Assembly (NCBI RefSeq): GCF_023715405.1
Contig: NZ_JAMBOC010000001.1
Coordinates: forward strand, 310,001-374,000
DNA: 64,000 nucleotides
Direction of reading: 5' to 3'
Source of the DNA: Solibacillus isronensis
Lineage (GTDB): Bacteria; Bacillota; Bacilli; Bacillales_A; Planococcaceae
Below the pieces are notes generated by a model. That model searched no databases and was not told where the DNA came from. It saw nothing but the letters and a program-made list of their open reading frames with translations. Each line of letters begins with the position of its first letter. The first letter of the stretch is position 1. Below are positions 1 to 7,695 of the stretch, one piece after another. The translations under genes were made by a program, and so were the position numbers.

Positions 1-289
1 CTTATTACATGATGTTCTTGAAGAAGAGTCGGATGCAGTCGTAATGTACAAGCATGAAGGTCAAGGCGGCGACTTCGAAATTTCACGTGATGATGATGGT
101 GCATATGTTCTATCAGGTTACACAATCGAACGCCTGTTCAAAATGACAGACTTCAGCCGTGAAGATGGTATTCGACGCTTTGCTCGCCAGTTGCGTGCGA
201 TGGGTGTCGATGAAGAGTTACGTAAACGCGGTGCTCAAAATGGCGATACTGTACGTTTAATGGAATTCGAATTTGACTTTGTCGACTAA
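1..289 (+). CDS. obg: GTPase Obg, C-terminal end (5' partial)
   Basis: The visible reading frame (from base 2, 95 codons) is the C-terminal OCT domain of the ribosome-associated GTPase Obg/CgtA. The segment around residues [11 protein letters not shown], the helix containing [11 protein letters not shown] and the acidic FDFVD tail are typical of Bacillales Obg. The G domain lies outside the window. Obg binds the 50S subunit and takes part in ribosome maturation and stress signalling (family knowledge). It ends 17 bases before the pheB start, which fits the obg-pheB-pheA order of B. subtilis and probable co-transcription. Product identity is secure; only the fragment is seen. Confidence 0.93.
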   Translation, partial: LLHDVLEEESDAVVMYKHEGQGGDFEISRDDDGAYVLSGYTIERLFKMTDFSREDGIRRFARQLRAMGVDEELRKRGAQNGDTVRLMEFEFDFVD

Positions 290-306
290 TTAAGTGGGGG
301 ATGACG

Positions 307-762
307 ATGAAAAACGTAGCAAATCAGCGATATTATTTAGTGCGTGAAGATGTCCTGACAGATGCGATGCAAAAAACATTGGAAGCAAAACAATTATTGC
401 AAAAAGGATCTGTTTCATCCATTTGGGATGCGGTAAAAGAAGTGGATTTATCTCGCAGCGCATTTTATAAATATCGGGATGCAGTTTTTCCTTTCCATTC
501 GATTGTGCAAGAGCGTATTTTAACGGTTTTCATTCAATTGCAAGATCGAAAAGGTACACTTGCCAAATTACTCGAAACTGTATCTGATGCCCATTGCAAT
601 GTACTGACGATTCACCAGACGATTCCCATTCAAGGACGTGCCAATGTGACGCTTTCTTTAGATGTGACAAGCATGTCTTATGAGCTGGATGAACTTATTC
701 GCAGCTTAAATCAACTTGAATTTATCGAATCTGCTGAAGTAATCAGTTCAGGCGCATTTTAA
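307..762 (+). CDS. pheB: ACT domain-containing protein PheB
   Basis: The 151-residue product matches PheB. An N-terminal helical region carries the family signature LVREDVL and SRSAFYKYRDAVFPF (about residues 50-64). A C-terminal ACT domain (about 70-150) is of the type that binds amino acids. No enzymatic activity is established for the family; its constant pairing with pheA suggests a role linked to phenylalanine synthesis. An in-frame ATG at 301 abuts the GTGGGGG ribosome site with no spacing, whereas ATG 307 has 6 bases of spacing and matches the family N-terminus, so 307 is preferred. It is followed by a strong terminator at 847-886, so pheA may have its own promoter. Confidence 0.9.
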   Translation: MKNVANQRYYLVREDVLTDAMQKTLEAKQLLQKGSVSSIWDAVKEVDLSRSAFYKYRDAVFPFHSIVQERILTVFIQLQDRKGTLAKLLETVSDAHCNVLTIHQTIPIQGRANVTLSLDVTSMSYELDELIRSLNQLEFIESAEVISSGAF

Positions 763-846
763 CTATTCTTCAAAGCGCGATGTTGCTTGTAGGGAAAAGT
801 GAGATGTCCCTGTGCAATTCCATCAGAATATAATTAAATAAAAATT

Positions 847-886
847 GCTGTCCAATAGGTTTTAGGGCATATTGGACAGCTTTTCT
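847..886 (+). terminator. Rho-independent terminator after pheB
   Basis: An 11-bp perfect stem (GCTGTCCAATA / TATTGGACAGC, 847-857 and 870-880) is followed by TTTTCTT. It separates obg-pheB from pheA. Confidence 0.85.
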
Positions 887-937
887 TATAGGATGAATTT
901 CCAGAAAATTTAGAACTTATAATCGAGGTGCTTATTA

Positions 938-1810
938 ATGTCAGAAAAAAATTGGGAAAAAAGAGTTGCTTACCTAGGTCCGGAAGCATCATTTACATAT
1001 TTGGCGACAAAGGGATTGTTCCCGCATGATTGGCATATCCCGTACAAATCCATCCCGGAATGCATTGAAGCTGTATCTGAGGGGAAAGTCGAACTGGCGG
1101 TTGTCCCTGTAGAAAATGCGCTGGAAGGTTCTGTCCCACTGACAATTGACTATTTGTATCATGAATCCGAGCTTTTCGTTACAGCAGAAGTCATGTCGAA
1201 AATCCAGCAACATTTATTAGTAAATAAAAAATTCGCAGAAAGTAACGAGGCAATCGAGGAGATTTATTCACATCCGCATGCTTTGGCACAGTGTCATAAA
1301 TATCTATATTACAATCATGGTGATGTAAGACAGACATCGTATTCTTCAACAGCTGCCGCAGCTGAACTTGTTTCCCGTACGGAAGACCGATGTATCGCTG
1401 CTGTCGCGAACTTTTCTGCCGCTGAGAAATATAATTTACATATACTCGAACATAATATCCATGATTTCCATTTTAATCATACGCGCTTCTTCGTTTTATC
1501 GAAGCAAAATATAAAGCATGGTTTAGTACCGTTGCAGGCACAGCCGAAAACAACATTTATGCTTACATTACCTACAGATGTGTCTGGTGCGCTTCATCAA
1601 GTACTTTCGGTATTTGCATGGCGTAAACTGAACTTGAGCAAAATTGAATCACGACCACTGAAAACAGGACTCGGGAATTATTTCTTCATAACTGATATAC
1701 TAGCAGATGAAGAGGAACCGATGATGAAAGGCGCTATGGCAGAATTGATTGCGCTAGGCTGCAAAGTAAAATCACTCGGGACATATTATACATATGCCAC
1801 TCCGGAATGA
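938..1810 (+). CDS. pheA: Prephenate dehydratase
   Basis: The product converts prephenate to phenylpyruvate, the committed step of phenylalanine synthesis, in the cytoplasm. The 290-residue protein has the periplasmic-binding-like catalytic domain (about 8-190), starting with AYLGPEASFT and containing the catalytic TRF triad at residues 182-184 (NHTRFFVLS). A C-terminal ACT regulatory domain carries the GALH (217-220) and ESRP (237-240) motifs that bind phenylalanine for feedback inhibition. There is no chorismate mutase domain, as usual for Bacillales. The ATG at 938 follows GAGGTG. The DCC-family gene starts 10 bases after the stop and may be co-transcribed. Confidence 0.96.
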   Translation: MSEKNWEKRVAYLGPEASFTYLATKGLFPHDWHIPYKSIPECIEAVSEGKVELAVVPVENALEGSVPLTIDYLYHESELFVTAEVMSKIQQHLLVNKKFAESNEAIEEIYSHPHALAQCHKYLYYNHGDVRQTSYSSTAAAAELVSRTEDRCIAAVANFSAAEKYNLHILEHNIHDFHFNHTRFFVLSKQNIKHGLVPLQAQPKTTFMLTLPTDVSGALHQVLSVFAWRKLNLSKIESRPLKTGLGNYFFITDILADEEEPMMKGAMAELIALGCKVKSLGTYYTYATPE

Positions 1811-1820
1811 GGTGAAAAGC

Positions 1821-2210
1821 ATGAAACGAATCTTATTATTTGATGGAGAGTGCAATGTCTGTGATGCAAGTGTCCAGTTTATTATAAAACGTGACCCGAA
1901 AGCATTGTTTCAGTTTGCCTCGCTTCAAAGTGATATTGGAGTAGCTTTATTGAAAAAGTATGATGTGCCGGAAACAACGGACAGCATTGTGTTTATAGAA
2001 AATGACCGGCATTATACGGAATCGACGGCCGCACTTAATATTACACGAAATTTATCAGGTTTATGGAAGTTGTTTTATGTATTTATCGTTGTACCAAAAC
2101 CGGTTCGCGATCTTGTGTATCGCTGGATTGCAAAAAACCGCTACAAATGGTTCGGGAAAAAGCAGGAATGCATGTTACCGTCACCAGAACAGCGAAAACG
2201 ATTTTTATAA
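1821..2210 (+). CDS. DCC-family thiol-disulfide oxidoreductase (DUF393)
   Basis: A 129-residue protein beginning with the DUF393 signature FDGECNVCD: the Asp-Cys-x-x-Cys motif sits at residues 8-15, with C11 and C14 the putative redox pair. It resembles YuxK-type proteins. The family is predicted to act as thioredoxin-like oxidoreductases, but substrates are unknown. A start upstream at 1794 would overlap pheA; the ATG at 1821 has a GAGGTG site at 1809-1814 and fits the family N-terminus. In B. subtilis niaR follows pheA directly, so this gene and the three after it form an insertion relative to that order. Confidence 0.85.
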   Translation: MKRILLFDGECNVCDASVQFIIKRDPKALFQFASLQSDIGVALLKKYDVPETTDSIVFIENDRHYTESTAALNITRNLSGLWKLFYVFIVVPKPVRDLVYRWIAKNRYKWFGKKQECMLPSPEQRKRFL

Positions 2211-2220
2211 AATGTACAGG

Positions 2221-2251
2221 TGCACTCTGCTTTATGCGGAGTGCATTTTTT
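2221..2251 (+). terminator. Rho-independent terminator
   Basis: Stem TGCACTC / GAGTGCA (2221-2227, 2239-2245) followed by six T. It ends the pheA / DCC-family transcription unit. Confidence 0.85.
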
Positions 2252-2289
2252 GATTGTTAGGATCGATCAGGTTTTTATTGGAACAATGT

Positions 2290-2570
2290 TGCCTATTATT
2301 AGAAGAATGTAGGTATTTATTCGAAAAAGAAATGATGTTATTAGAACTCGGGTGAATTTTGGATACGCACTACAGTATTTTAATACGTATAGGGCTGAAA
2401 AAAATAGGCGTATCGAATATATTAGAACTTTGTTGCGGGATATTAGCACAAATCATACGGATACTTGTACATCCTGCTGCGATAGAACATCCGGGCGATA
2501 TATTAGAAAATCGCCATTTTATTAGAAGATAAAATTTATATTAGAAAATCTGCAAATATATTAGAAATTC
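2290..2570. repeat. Field of TATTAGAA repeats with 20-21 bp period
   Basis: The octamer TATTAGAA occurs at 2297, 2339, 2420, 2501, 2520, 2539 and 2559. One-base variants occur at 2318 (TATTCGAA) and 2441 (TATTAGCA). Successive distances are 21, 21, 81, 21, 60, 19, 19 and 20 bases, so every gap is close to a multiple of 20-21. The bases between copies are not conserved. No ORF with family resemblance covers the field. It fills most of the 421-base gap between the DCC-family gene and the sigma factor gene, which also holds the terminator at 2221-2251. Its function is unknown; a degenerate tandem array or a protein-binding field two helical turns apart is possible. Confidence 0.8.
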
Positions 2571-2631
2571 CGTCAAGAAATCAAACTTTCCAATAACGGA
2601 GCTCGTCTAATTGATGAAAGGAGGTATTCCG

Positions 2632-3177
2632 GTGGAAGGTTATTTAATAAATGATACCGCTAACTTATCAAATGAAGCGATTATAGATGAACTAATGCAA
2701 CATTACGGAGACGACGTATTAAAGCTTGTCATGCAATATGTACATAACAACTCGATTGCCGAGGATCTGACACAGGAAATTTTCGTTAAATGCTACAGGG
2801 CACTTCCTTCTTTCCAATACGGATCGTCGTTAAAAACATGGCTTTGGCGCATTGCAATTAACCATTCAAAAGATTATCTGAAAAGCTGGTATGCCAAAAA
2901 TGTTGAAGCTAAAGATGATGAAGTTTTTATGCAAGTGGAAAGCAGTATTTCCGTTGAACAGGAGGTCATCCAGCAACAGGAAGATGATAACTTAGTAAAG
3001 GCGGTCATGGCGCTGCCGATTAAATACCGTGAAGTTATTTATTTATGTTATTACGAAGATCAGACGATGAAGGAAATGGCTGATGTACTGCAAATTAACG
3101 AGAGTACAGTAAAAACGAGGCTTCGAAAAGGGAAGCAACTATTAAAAAAACATCTGGAGCGTGAAGAAAATGGATGA
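2632..3177 (+). CDS. ECF-type RNA polymerase sigma factor
   Basis: The 181-residue protein has sigma region 2 (about residues 20-85, with SIAEDLTQEIFVKCYRAL and the -10-binding KTWLWRIAINHSKDYL) and region 4 (about 120-175, with ALPIKYREVIYLCYYED and the helix-turn-helix INESTVKTRLRKGK). Regions 1 and 3 are missing, the layout of extracytoplasmic-function sigma factors. A TTG at 2611 and ATG at 2614 lie upstream or inside the AAAGGAGG site (2617-2624); GTG 2632 has ideal spacing and is chosen. Its stop overlaps the PadR-like gene by 8 bases, indicating translational coupling. No classical zinc-finger anti-sigma gene is adjacent, so control by the next two gene products is an inference. Confidence 0.92.
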   Translation: MEGYLINDTANLSNEAIIDELMQHYGDDVLKLVMQYVHNNSIAEDLTQEIFVKCYRALPSFQYGSSLKTWLWRIAINHSKDYLKSWYAKNVEAKDDEVFMQVESSISVEQEVIQQQEDDNLVKAVMALPIKYREVIYLCYYEDQTMKEMADVLQINESTVKTRLRKGKQLLKKHLEREENG

Positions 3178-3565
3178 TCGTTTAAAAAATTTGAAAAAAG
3201 CGATGGATCGCACTGCATTTTCCAGCATGAAGTTCACAGAGCAGCATAAAGAAAATGTTCAGCGACAGTTAAGCGCTGAGGAGTTGAAAAAGGTTATTTT
3301 ATCACTACTTTTTGAAGCGAAGTCCGGTATTGAAATTACGCAATTACTCCATGTAAGGGGGATACATGATGTTGTCAACAATGAGGGGATGATCTATTCA
3401 ATTCTTCACGAACAGGAAAGCGATGGATATGTGCTTGCCAATTGGAAGGAAGGCGTTAAGCGATACGAGTTAACGAAGACCGGTAAAAAACAATTACAGC
3501 AAGGCGGGCATGTGAAACTGACAATGAAGGAACGTCTATTGGGGGTGCGCATGCATGCAGAGTGA
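3170..3565 (+). CDS. PadR-like winged-helix protein with extra N-terminal segment
   Basis: The 131-residue protein has a winged-helix domain of PadR type (about residues 37-112), seen in VILSLLFEAKSG, the IYSILHEQESDGYV recognition/wing region and YELTKTGKKQL. About 35 charged, helical residues precede it and resemble segments found next to ECF sigma genes, so a sigma-binding role is conceivable (inference). The ATG at 3170 lies within the end of the sigma gene; its own end overlaps the HAAS-SEDS gene by 11 bases. It could be a repressor of the operon, an atypical anti-sigma factor, or both. Confidence 0.75.
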   Translation: MDDRLKNLKKAMDRTAFSSMKFTEQHKENVQRQLSAEELKKVILSLLFEAKSGIEITQLLHVRGIHDVVNNEGMIYSILHEQESDGYVLANWKEGVKRYELTKTGKKQLQQGGHVKLTMKERLLGVRMHAE

Positions 3566-4847
3566 AAGGTTTTTAAGTAAAGTAACCGCCTTTATTCGGT
3601 CAAAGGAAGCTCAGGTTCATGTATATGGCGAATTAAAGCACCATATAGAACATTCGAAAAATGCATGGATGAAAAAAGGGTATACACCGGAGGAGGCCGA
3701 AAGAAAAGCAATCGAAGAAATGGGGTCGGCGTCTGAAATCGGAAAATCCATGGACAAAATCCACCGGCCGAAAATTGACTGGTTGCTGATTAGTTTAGTT
3801 GCCATTCTTTTAGGTGCAAGTTTTATCCCGATTTTATCATTTGACAGTACCATCATTTTTGGAGTTGATATGACCGATTATTTTATTCGAAATAAATGGC
3901 TGCACCTTCTATTTGCCGTAATATTGATTGCAGCACTGATGTATACCGATTATCGGAAGCTGGAGCGCTTCAGTCTAGCTATATATTTTGGTGCCCTTAT
4001 TTTGTTAATGATATTAAATTATTTTCCGACAACTATGGTACAAGGGCAAAGCTATTTAATGGTAGGACCGATACAGATTCAAGCTTGGACCGTTTTACCA
4101 TTGCTGCTCATTGCTTGGGCAGGCTTTTTTACGCAGAGAAAACTTAAAAGCTGGCAGTTAATCGTGTTATTTGTTTTGCCGTTATGGTTTATTTTAAGTG
4201 CACCAAGCCTGATAGCAGCCCTCATTTATGCAGGGGTAGTGACGGTATTATTTTTTGTTAGCGACTATTCCGCCAAGACAAAACTTGTGACAAGTTTAGC
4301 GGTAATCGGGTTCATAGTGAGTAGCATGTTCTTTATCATTCCTCGGTTGCACGATTATCAGCTTGTACGGTTTTATGCATTTTTGGATCCATCTAGCTAT
4401 GCAACAACGGAAGGCTATGTTTATTTGGCAGTTAAAAATGCACTAAATGAAGCAGGGTGGTTTGGGGCAGAGAAAATTCGTTATATTCCGGAAGGGCATA
4501 CAGACTTTGCTTTAGTACTGCTAATTCAGGAATTTGGATATATTGCGGGGATTGTTATCGTATCGGTATTATTTGCAATCGCCATTCGTATACTTTGGAA
4601 AGTGAACCGATTAACCCGTTCCTATGGCAAAATGCTTGTAATTGGAGCAGTATCTTTTTATTGCATGCAGTTTGGATATTCCGTTGCCATGATACTTGGC
4701 TGGTTACCGATTATCGGATTATCGCTTCCTTTTATAAGTTATGGTTTTACACCGCTCCTATTAAACTCATTTGTTATCGGGATTGCATTAAGTGTTTATC
4801 GCCGGAAAACATTGTTTAGAAATGGATTACAACGGGATTATTCATAA
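3555..4847 (+). CDS. HAAS-domain fused SEDS (FtsW/RodA/SpoVE) family membrane protein
   Basis: The 430-residue protein starts with a soluble HAAS-type domain (about 1-72, including YTPEEAERKAIEEMGS), usually seen in front of membrane proteins paired with PadR regulators. About ten membrane segments follow. The SEDS hallmark PEGHTDF (residues 312-318) contains the catalytic aspartate of RodA-type peptidoglycan glycosyltransferases, D317, and LPFISYGFT near the C-terminus matches the family. A peptidoglycan polymerase used under the sigma factor's stress condition is therefore plausible; polymerase activity is inferred, not shown. It is translationally coupled to the PadR-like gene and ends in the shared terminator at 4850-4896. 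Confidence 0.85.
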   Translation: MQSERFLSKVTAFIRSKEAQVHVYGELKHHIEHSKNAWMKKGYTPEEAERKAIEEMGSASEIGKSMDKIHRPKIDWLLISLVAILLGASFIPILSFDSTIIFGVDMTDYFIRNKWLHLLFAVILIAALMYTDYRKLERFSLAIYFGALILLMILNYFPTTMVQGQSYLMVGPIQIQAWTVLPLLLIAWAGFFTQRKLKSWQLIVLFVLPLWFILSAPSLIAALIYAGVVTVLFFVSDYSAKTKLVTSLAVIGFIVSSMFFIIPRLHDYQLVRFYAFLDPSSYATTEGYVYLAVKNALNEAGWFGAEKIRYIPEGHTDFALVLLIQEFGYIAGIVIVSVLFAIAIRILWKVNRLTRSYGKMLVIGAVSFYCMQFGYSVAMILGWLPIIGLSLPFISYGFTPLLLNSFVIGIALSVYRRKTLFRNGLQRDYS

Positions 4848-4849
4848 GA

Positions 4850-4896
4850 AAAACAGCTTATTCATCTGACAAGTGTCTTTTTGAATAAGCTGTTTT
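4850..4896. terminator. Bidirectional terminator between SEDS gene and niaR
   Basis: A 15-bp stem (AAAACAGCTTATTCA at 4850-4864, TGAATAAGCTGTTTT at 4882-4896) with A/T runs on both flanks lies between convergent genes. Confidence 0.85.
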
Positions 4897-4899
4897 AAC

Positions 4900-5427
4900 T
4901 TAGTTTTCAATTAAAAAGCCGCGCTGGCGTAATTTCGCTTCAGCCAGATTCAAACTCTCTTCCGAAGCCGAGCTAATAACGTGTAAGTGTGTACCATCCG
5001 TTAATGCAGAAAGATACAATGCATTAGTTTCCTGGACGCGTTTCACAAAATGCTCAACTTCCAAGCGGTTAGATACCATGATCGAAGCGGTAATTTCTCC
5101 ATATACCGGATGTTCGACAATAACGCTTTCGACCGTAACCCCACAATCGACCAATATGAAAAGTTCTTCTTTTGCCTCATTTGGATTATGCATACAGACA
5201 ATTTTTCGCTGAAGGCGTGTTTGTTGGACATTGTGCATATAAATATACCCTTGGCTTGTTGCTACAATCGGTTCATTTCGTGCTTTCAATAAATTCATAT
5301 CATTGACGATGACTTGTCTTGAAACATTTGTATGCTTCGCCAATTCTGTACCTGTCATTGGCTGTTCAGCAGTCTTTAACAATGCAAGCAGTTCCAGACG
5401 CCGTTCTTCACCTAATAATTTTTTCAA
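4900..5427 (-). CDS. niaR: NAD biosynthesis repressor NiaR
   Basis: NiaR (YrxA) represses NAD synthesis and niacin uptake genes when nicotinate is plentiful. The 175-residue protein has an N-terminal winged helix (about 1-60, TELAKHTNVSRQVIVNDM) and a C-terminal 3H domain with the conserved histidines in VEHP, VEHF and the THLHV segment, which bind metal/nicotinate in the family. A longer frame starting at 5448 is unlikely: the GAGGTG ribosome site lies inside it, and TTG at 5427 follows at correct spacing and gives the family N-terminus KKLLGEERR. It is divergent from safA, as in B. subtilis. Confidence 0.93.
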   Translation of the reverse strand: MKKLLGEERRLELLALLKTAEQPMTGTELAKHTNVSRQVIVNDMNLLKARNEPIVATSQGYIYMHNVQQTRLQRKIVCMHNPNEAKEELFILVDCGVTVESVIVEHPVYGEITASIMVSNRLEVEHFVKRVQETNALYLSALTDGTHLHVISSASEESLNLAEAKLRQRGFLIEN

Positions 5428-5551
5428 TATATTCACCTCAATTAGCATACCAGTTCCTTTTCATCTTATCATATTTACCACTAACTAAGCGTGAACATTG
5501 TGGCAATAGCACAATTTGTGCATATGCTATTACGAGAAAAGGAGGAAAGAA

Positions 5552-6709
5552 GTGCGCGTTCATATTGTTCAAAAGGGAGACACTTTGTGGAAAATCGCGA
5601 AGCAATACGCGGTTGGCTTTGATGAGTTAAAGCGATTAAATGCCCATTTAGCAAACCCTGACTATATTGTTCCGGGAATGGAAATCTATTTACCGGAAAC
5701 GACAGCGAAAAAAGAAATGCACCATCCTGTGAAGGAACAGCCAAAGTCTGTTAAAGAGCAGCCGGTACCAACACCGGCACCAGCGCCAACACCAGCCCCA
5801 GCACCGAAAAAAGAGCAAATGGTTAAGCCGGCACCAGCGCCAGCACCAGCACCAGCTCCAATGCCGATGCCACAGCCGCAAAAGCCAATTTGGCAAGGGG
5901 ATATTATTTATTTCCAGCAACCACAGCCGATGCCAATGCCGAGTTGGCAAACAAATGTACATGTTCAGCCGACATTTGAAAATACGGTGACAGTACCGCA
6001 ACCAATGCCAATGCCACAGCAACCGGTTGTTCAACCACCTCCGCAGCAACCACAGCAACCGATTTTTATCGAACAACCGCAATATATCCAGCCAATGCCG
6101 ATGCCAATGCCAATGCCACAAATGCCTGTGTGCCCAACGTGTCACCACATGCCAATGCCAATGCCACAAATGCCTATGTGTCCAACGTGTCATCACATGC
6201 CAATGCCAATGCCGATGCCACAAATGCCTGTATGTTCAAAATGTCATCAAATGGCCATGGAATCTCCAATGCAGATGCAACCAATGCCAATGCCACAAAT
6301 GCCTGGATGTTCGAAATGTAACCAAATGGCAATGGAATCCCCAATGCAAATGCAGCCAAATATGTATATGGAACAAATGCCGATGTCGGTGCCTATGCAA
6401 ATGCAGATGCAGCCGATTTTCCATGAAGAATCATCGTTGAAGAGAGATCATTGCCAGGATAAGGATCACCTAGTACACCAGTATTATGAAGAGATTGATC
6501 ACATGATGCGTCAACCAAACCCTTGCTGTCACCCACAAATGATGCCGTACCAAGAAAATATCATGCCACAAATGATGCCGTACCAAGAAAATACCATGCC
6601 GCAAATGATGCCATATCATGAAAATACCATGCCACAAATGATGCCATATCCAGCAAATCAGATGCCTCAAATGCAACCAATGCCACATCCGCCGAAATCA
6701 TGTCAATAG
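5552..6709 (+). CDS. safA: Spore coat morphogenetic protein SafA
   Basis: SafA directs inner coat assembly around the forespore. The 385-residue product opens with one LysM peptidoglycan-binding domain (about 1-46, HIVQKGDTLWKIAKQY), then a long Pro/Met/Gln-rich tail. The tail holds PAPAPAP tracts, four CxxC units (CPTCHH twice, CSKCHQ, CSKCNQ, about residues 190-260) separated by MPMPMPQM-type spacers, and four tandem 11-residue MMPYQEN-type units near the C-terminus (about 325-370). The GTG at 5552 follows AAAAGGAGG. Length is close to B. subtilis SafA (387), but the tail sequence is quite different. Expression in the mother cell is expected from family knowledge; no promoter was assigned. 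Confidence 0.9.
   Translation: MRVHIVQKGDTLWKIAKQYAVGFDELKRLNAHLANPDYIVPGMEIYLPETTAKKEMHHPVKEQPKSVKEQPVPTPAPAPTPAPAPKKEQMVKPAPAPAPAPAPMPMPQPQKPIWQGDIIYFQQPQPMPMPSWQTNVHVQPTFENTVTVPQPMPMPQQPVVQPPPQQPQQPIFIEQPQYIQPMPMPMPMPQMPVCPTCHHMPMPMPQMPMCPTCHHMPMPMPMPQMPVCSKCHQMAMESPMQMQPMPMPQMPGCSKCNQMAMESPMQMQPNMYMEQMPMSVPMQMQMQPIFHEESSLKRDHCQDKDHLVHQYYEEIDHMMRQPNPCCHPQMMPYQENIMPQMMPYQENTMPQMMPYHENTMPQMMPYPANQMPQMQPMPHPPKSCQ
6535..6665 (+). repeat. 33-bp tandem repeats inside safA
   Basis: Four consecutive copies of a 33-base unit encode the 11-residue unit MMPYQEN-x-MPQ with minor substitutions (Q/H, E/P). Copy-number change without frameshift is expected from the unit length. Confidence 0.85.
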
Positions 6710-7542
6710 TAATTAAAGAAAATTGCTGGAAGTGGGATACACATAAAGGGTCCTTTTTTATGAAGTACTATGAAAATGGTTTTGTTGCGCAGAAAGTTAA
6801 AGCGATTCATCGAGAGCTTGAAAATATACAATTTCCATATCATATTCCACTTATAGAAAATGAAGAGCCACATATATTAAAGCAGTTTTGGTTTGAAGGA
6901 AAAAGTGCGGAGTATAAACGTTTTGAACATCAGCAGCTTTCCCTCCATGCAATCGAAAAACTGCATGAAACAAATGAAGTCATTCCTTGGGCGGAAACGG
7001 GCATCTTGTCCACGTATCAATTACAGGAGAAGTGGACGAGGAGATTTGAACGTTTTATCAATCATGAAAGAGAACTAAGACGTTTATTAAAAAGCAATTA
7101 TGATATTTTAGTCAATCATGCTTCCTATGCCTTAGGTTTAATGGCTCAAATTACAGTTCCGAGTGAAAAGCAAACGATTTTACATGGGGATGTTGTTCAT
7201 CATAATGTGATGCTACGTGGTGAAGACGTGAAACTTATTGATTTTGATTTAGCTTCTTTAGGAGAGGCGTCAGATGAAATTATTTTATGGCTTCATCGCG
7301 TATTACCACATGTTCAGTATGAGGTCCAGCCACTTGTAAATGACCATCATTATTTGCATAAAGCGCAGGAAAAGCTTCATTATCTGTTTTTCCCGAATGA
7401 AATATTAAGGGAATGTCTATTTTATTTAAAACTCAGCGATCGGCAAAAGCTTTCCTGCTATCCGTTTATTCAATCGATTGTTTATGACTGGATGAAAAAT
7501 TATGATTCTTTTGCAAGACAAATTGATTCATTGCAAAACTGA
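6700..7542 (+). CDS. Aminoglycoside phosphotransferase-like kinase family protein
   Basis: The 280-residue protein has the kinase-like fold of the APH/choline kinase superfamily: the catalytic loop LHGDVVHHNVML (about residues 162-173, with Asp and Asn of the Brenner motif) and the metal-binding IDFDLAS (about 181-187). The N-lobe is poorly conserved. Position immediately after safA, overlapping its last 10 bases, suggests a spore-coat-associated kinase like CotS/YutH proteins; that link is inference and substrate is unknown. No clear ribosome site precedes ATG 6700, so translation is probably coupled to safA. It ends in the terminator at 7592-7624. Confidence 0.7.
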   Translation: MSIVIKENCWKWDTHKGSFFMKYYENGFVAQKVKAIHRELENIQFPYHIPLIENEEPHILKQFWFEGKSAEYKRFEHQQLSLHAIEKLHETNEVIPWAETGILSTYQLQEKWTRRFERFINHERELRRLLKSNYDILVNHASYALGLMAQITVPSEKQTILHGDVVHHNVMLRGEDVKLIDFDLASLGEASDEIILWLHRVLPHVQYEVQPLVNDHHYLHKAQEKLHYLFFPNEILRECLFYLKLSDRQKLSCYPFIQSIVYDWMKNYDSFARQIDSLQN

Positions 7543-7591
7543 TTGGCAGTTTATAATCGATGTTAGATGGAGAAGAATATGATAAACTATT

Positions 7592-7624
7592 AAAGGCTGT
7601 CTTTAAAGACGGTCTTTTCTTTTT
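7592..7624 (+). terminator. Rho-independent terminator
   Basis: Inverted repeat AAAGGCTGTCTT / AAGACGGTCTTT (with G-T pairs) followed by a T-rich run before the ruvA promoter. Confidence 0.75.
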
Positions 7625-7659
7625 TGGTGCAACATACGTTCGGTAATTCACAGTTCTTA

Positions 7660-7668
7660 TGCTATAAT
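7660..7668 (+). promoter_or_regulatory. Extended -10 promoter for ruvAB
   Basis: TGCTATAAT (extended -10, perfect TATAAT at 7663-7668) lies 27 bases before the ruvA ATG and downstream of a terminator. No good -35 is visible, as is usual for extended -10 promoters. Confidence 0.6.
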
Positions 7669-7695
7669 AGAGCGAGAAATGTGAGGGATAAAACG

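Noticed and set aside
2290..2570. CRISPR array
   Set aside because: The repeated part is only 8 bases, spacers are about 12 bases, and no cas gene is present.
5690..6223. 177-residue open frame on the minus strand rich in Trp, His, Arg and Leu
   Set aside because: It is the mirror of the repetitive Pro/Met/Gln-coding part of safA, which lacks stops on the other strand. No ribosome site or family resemblance.
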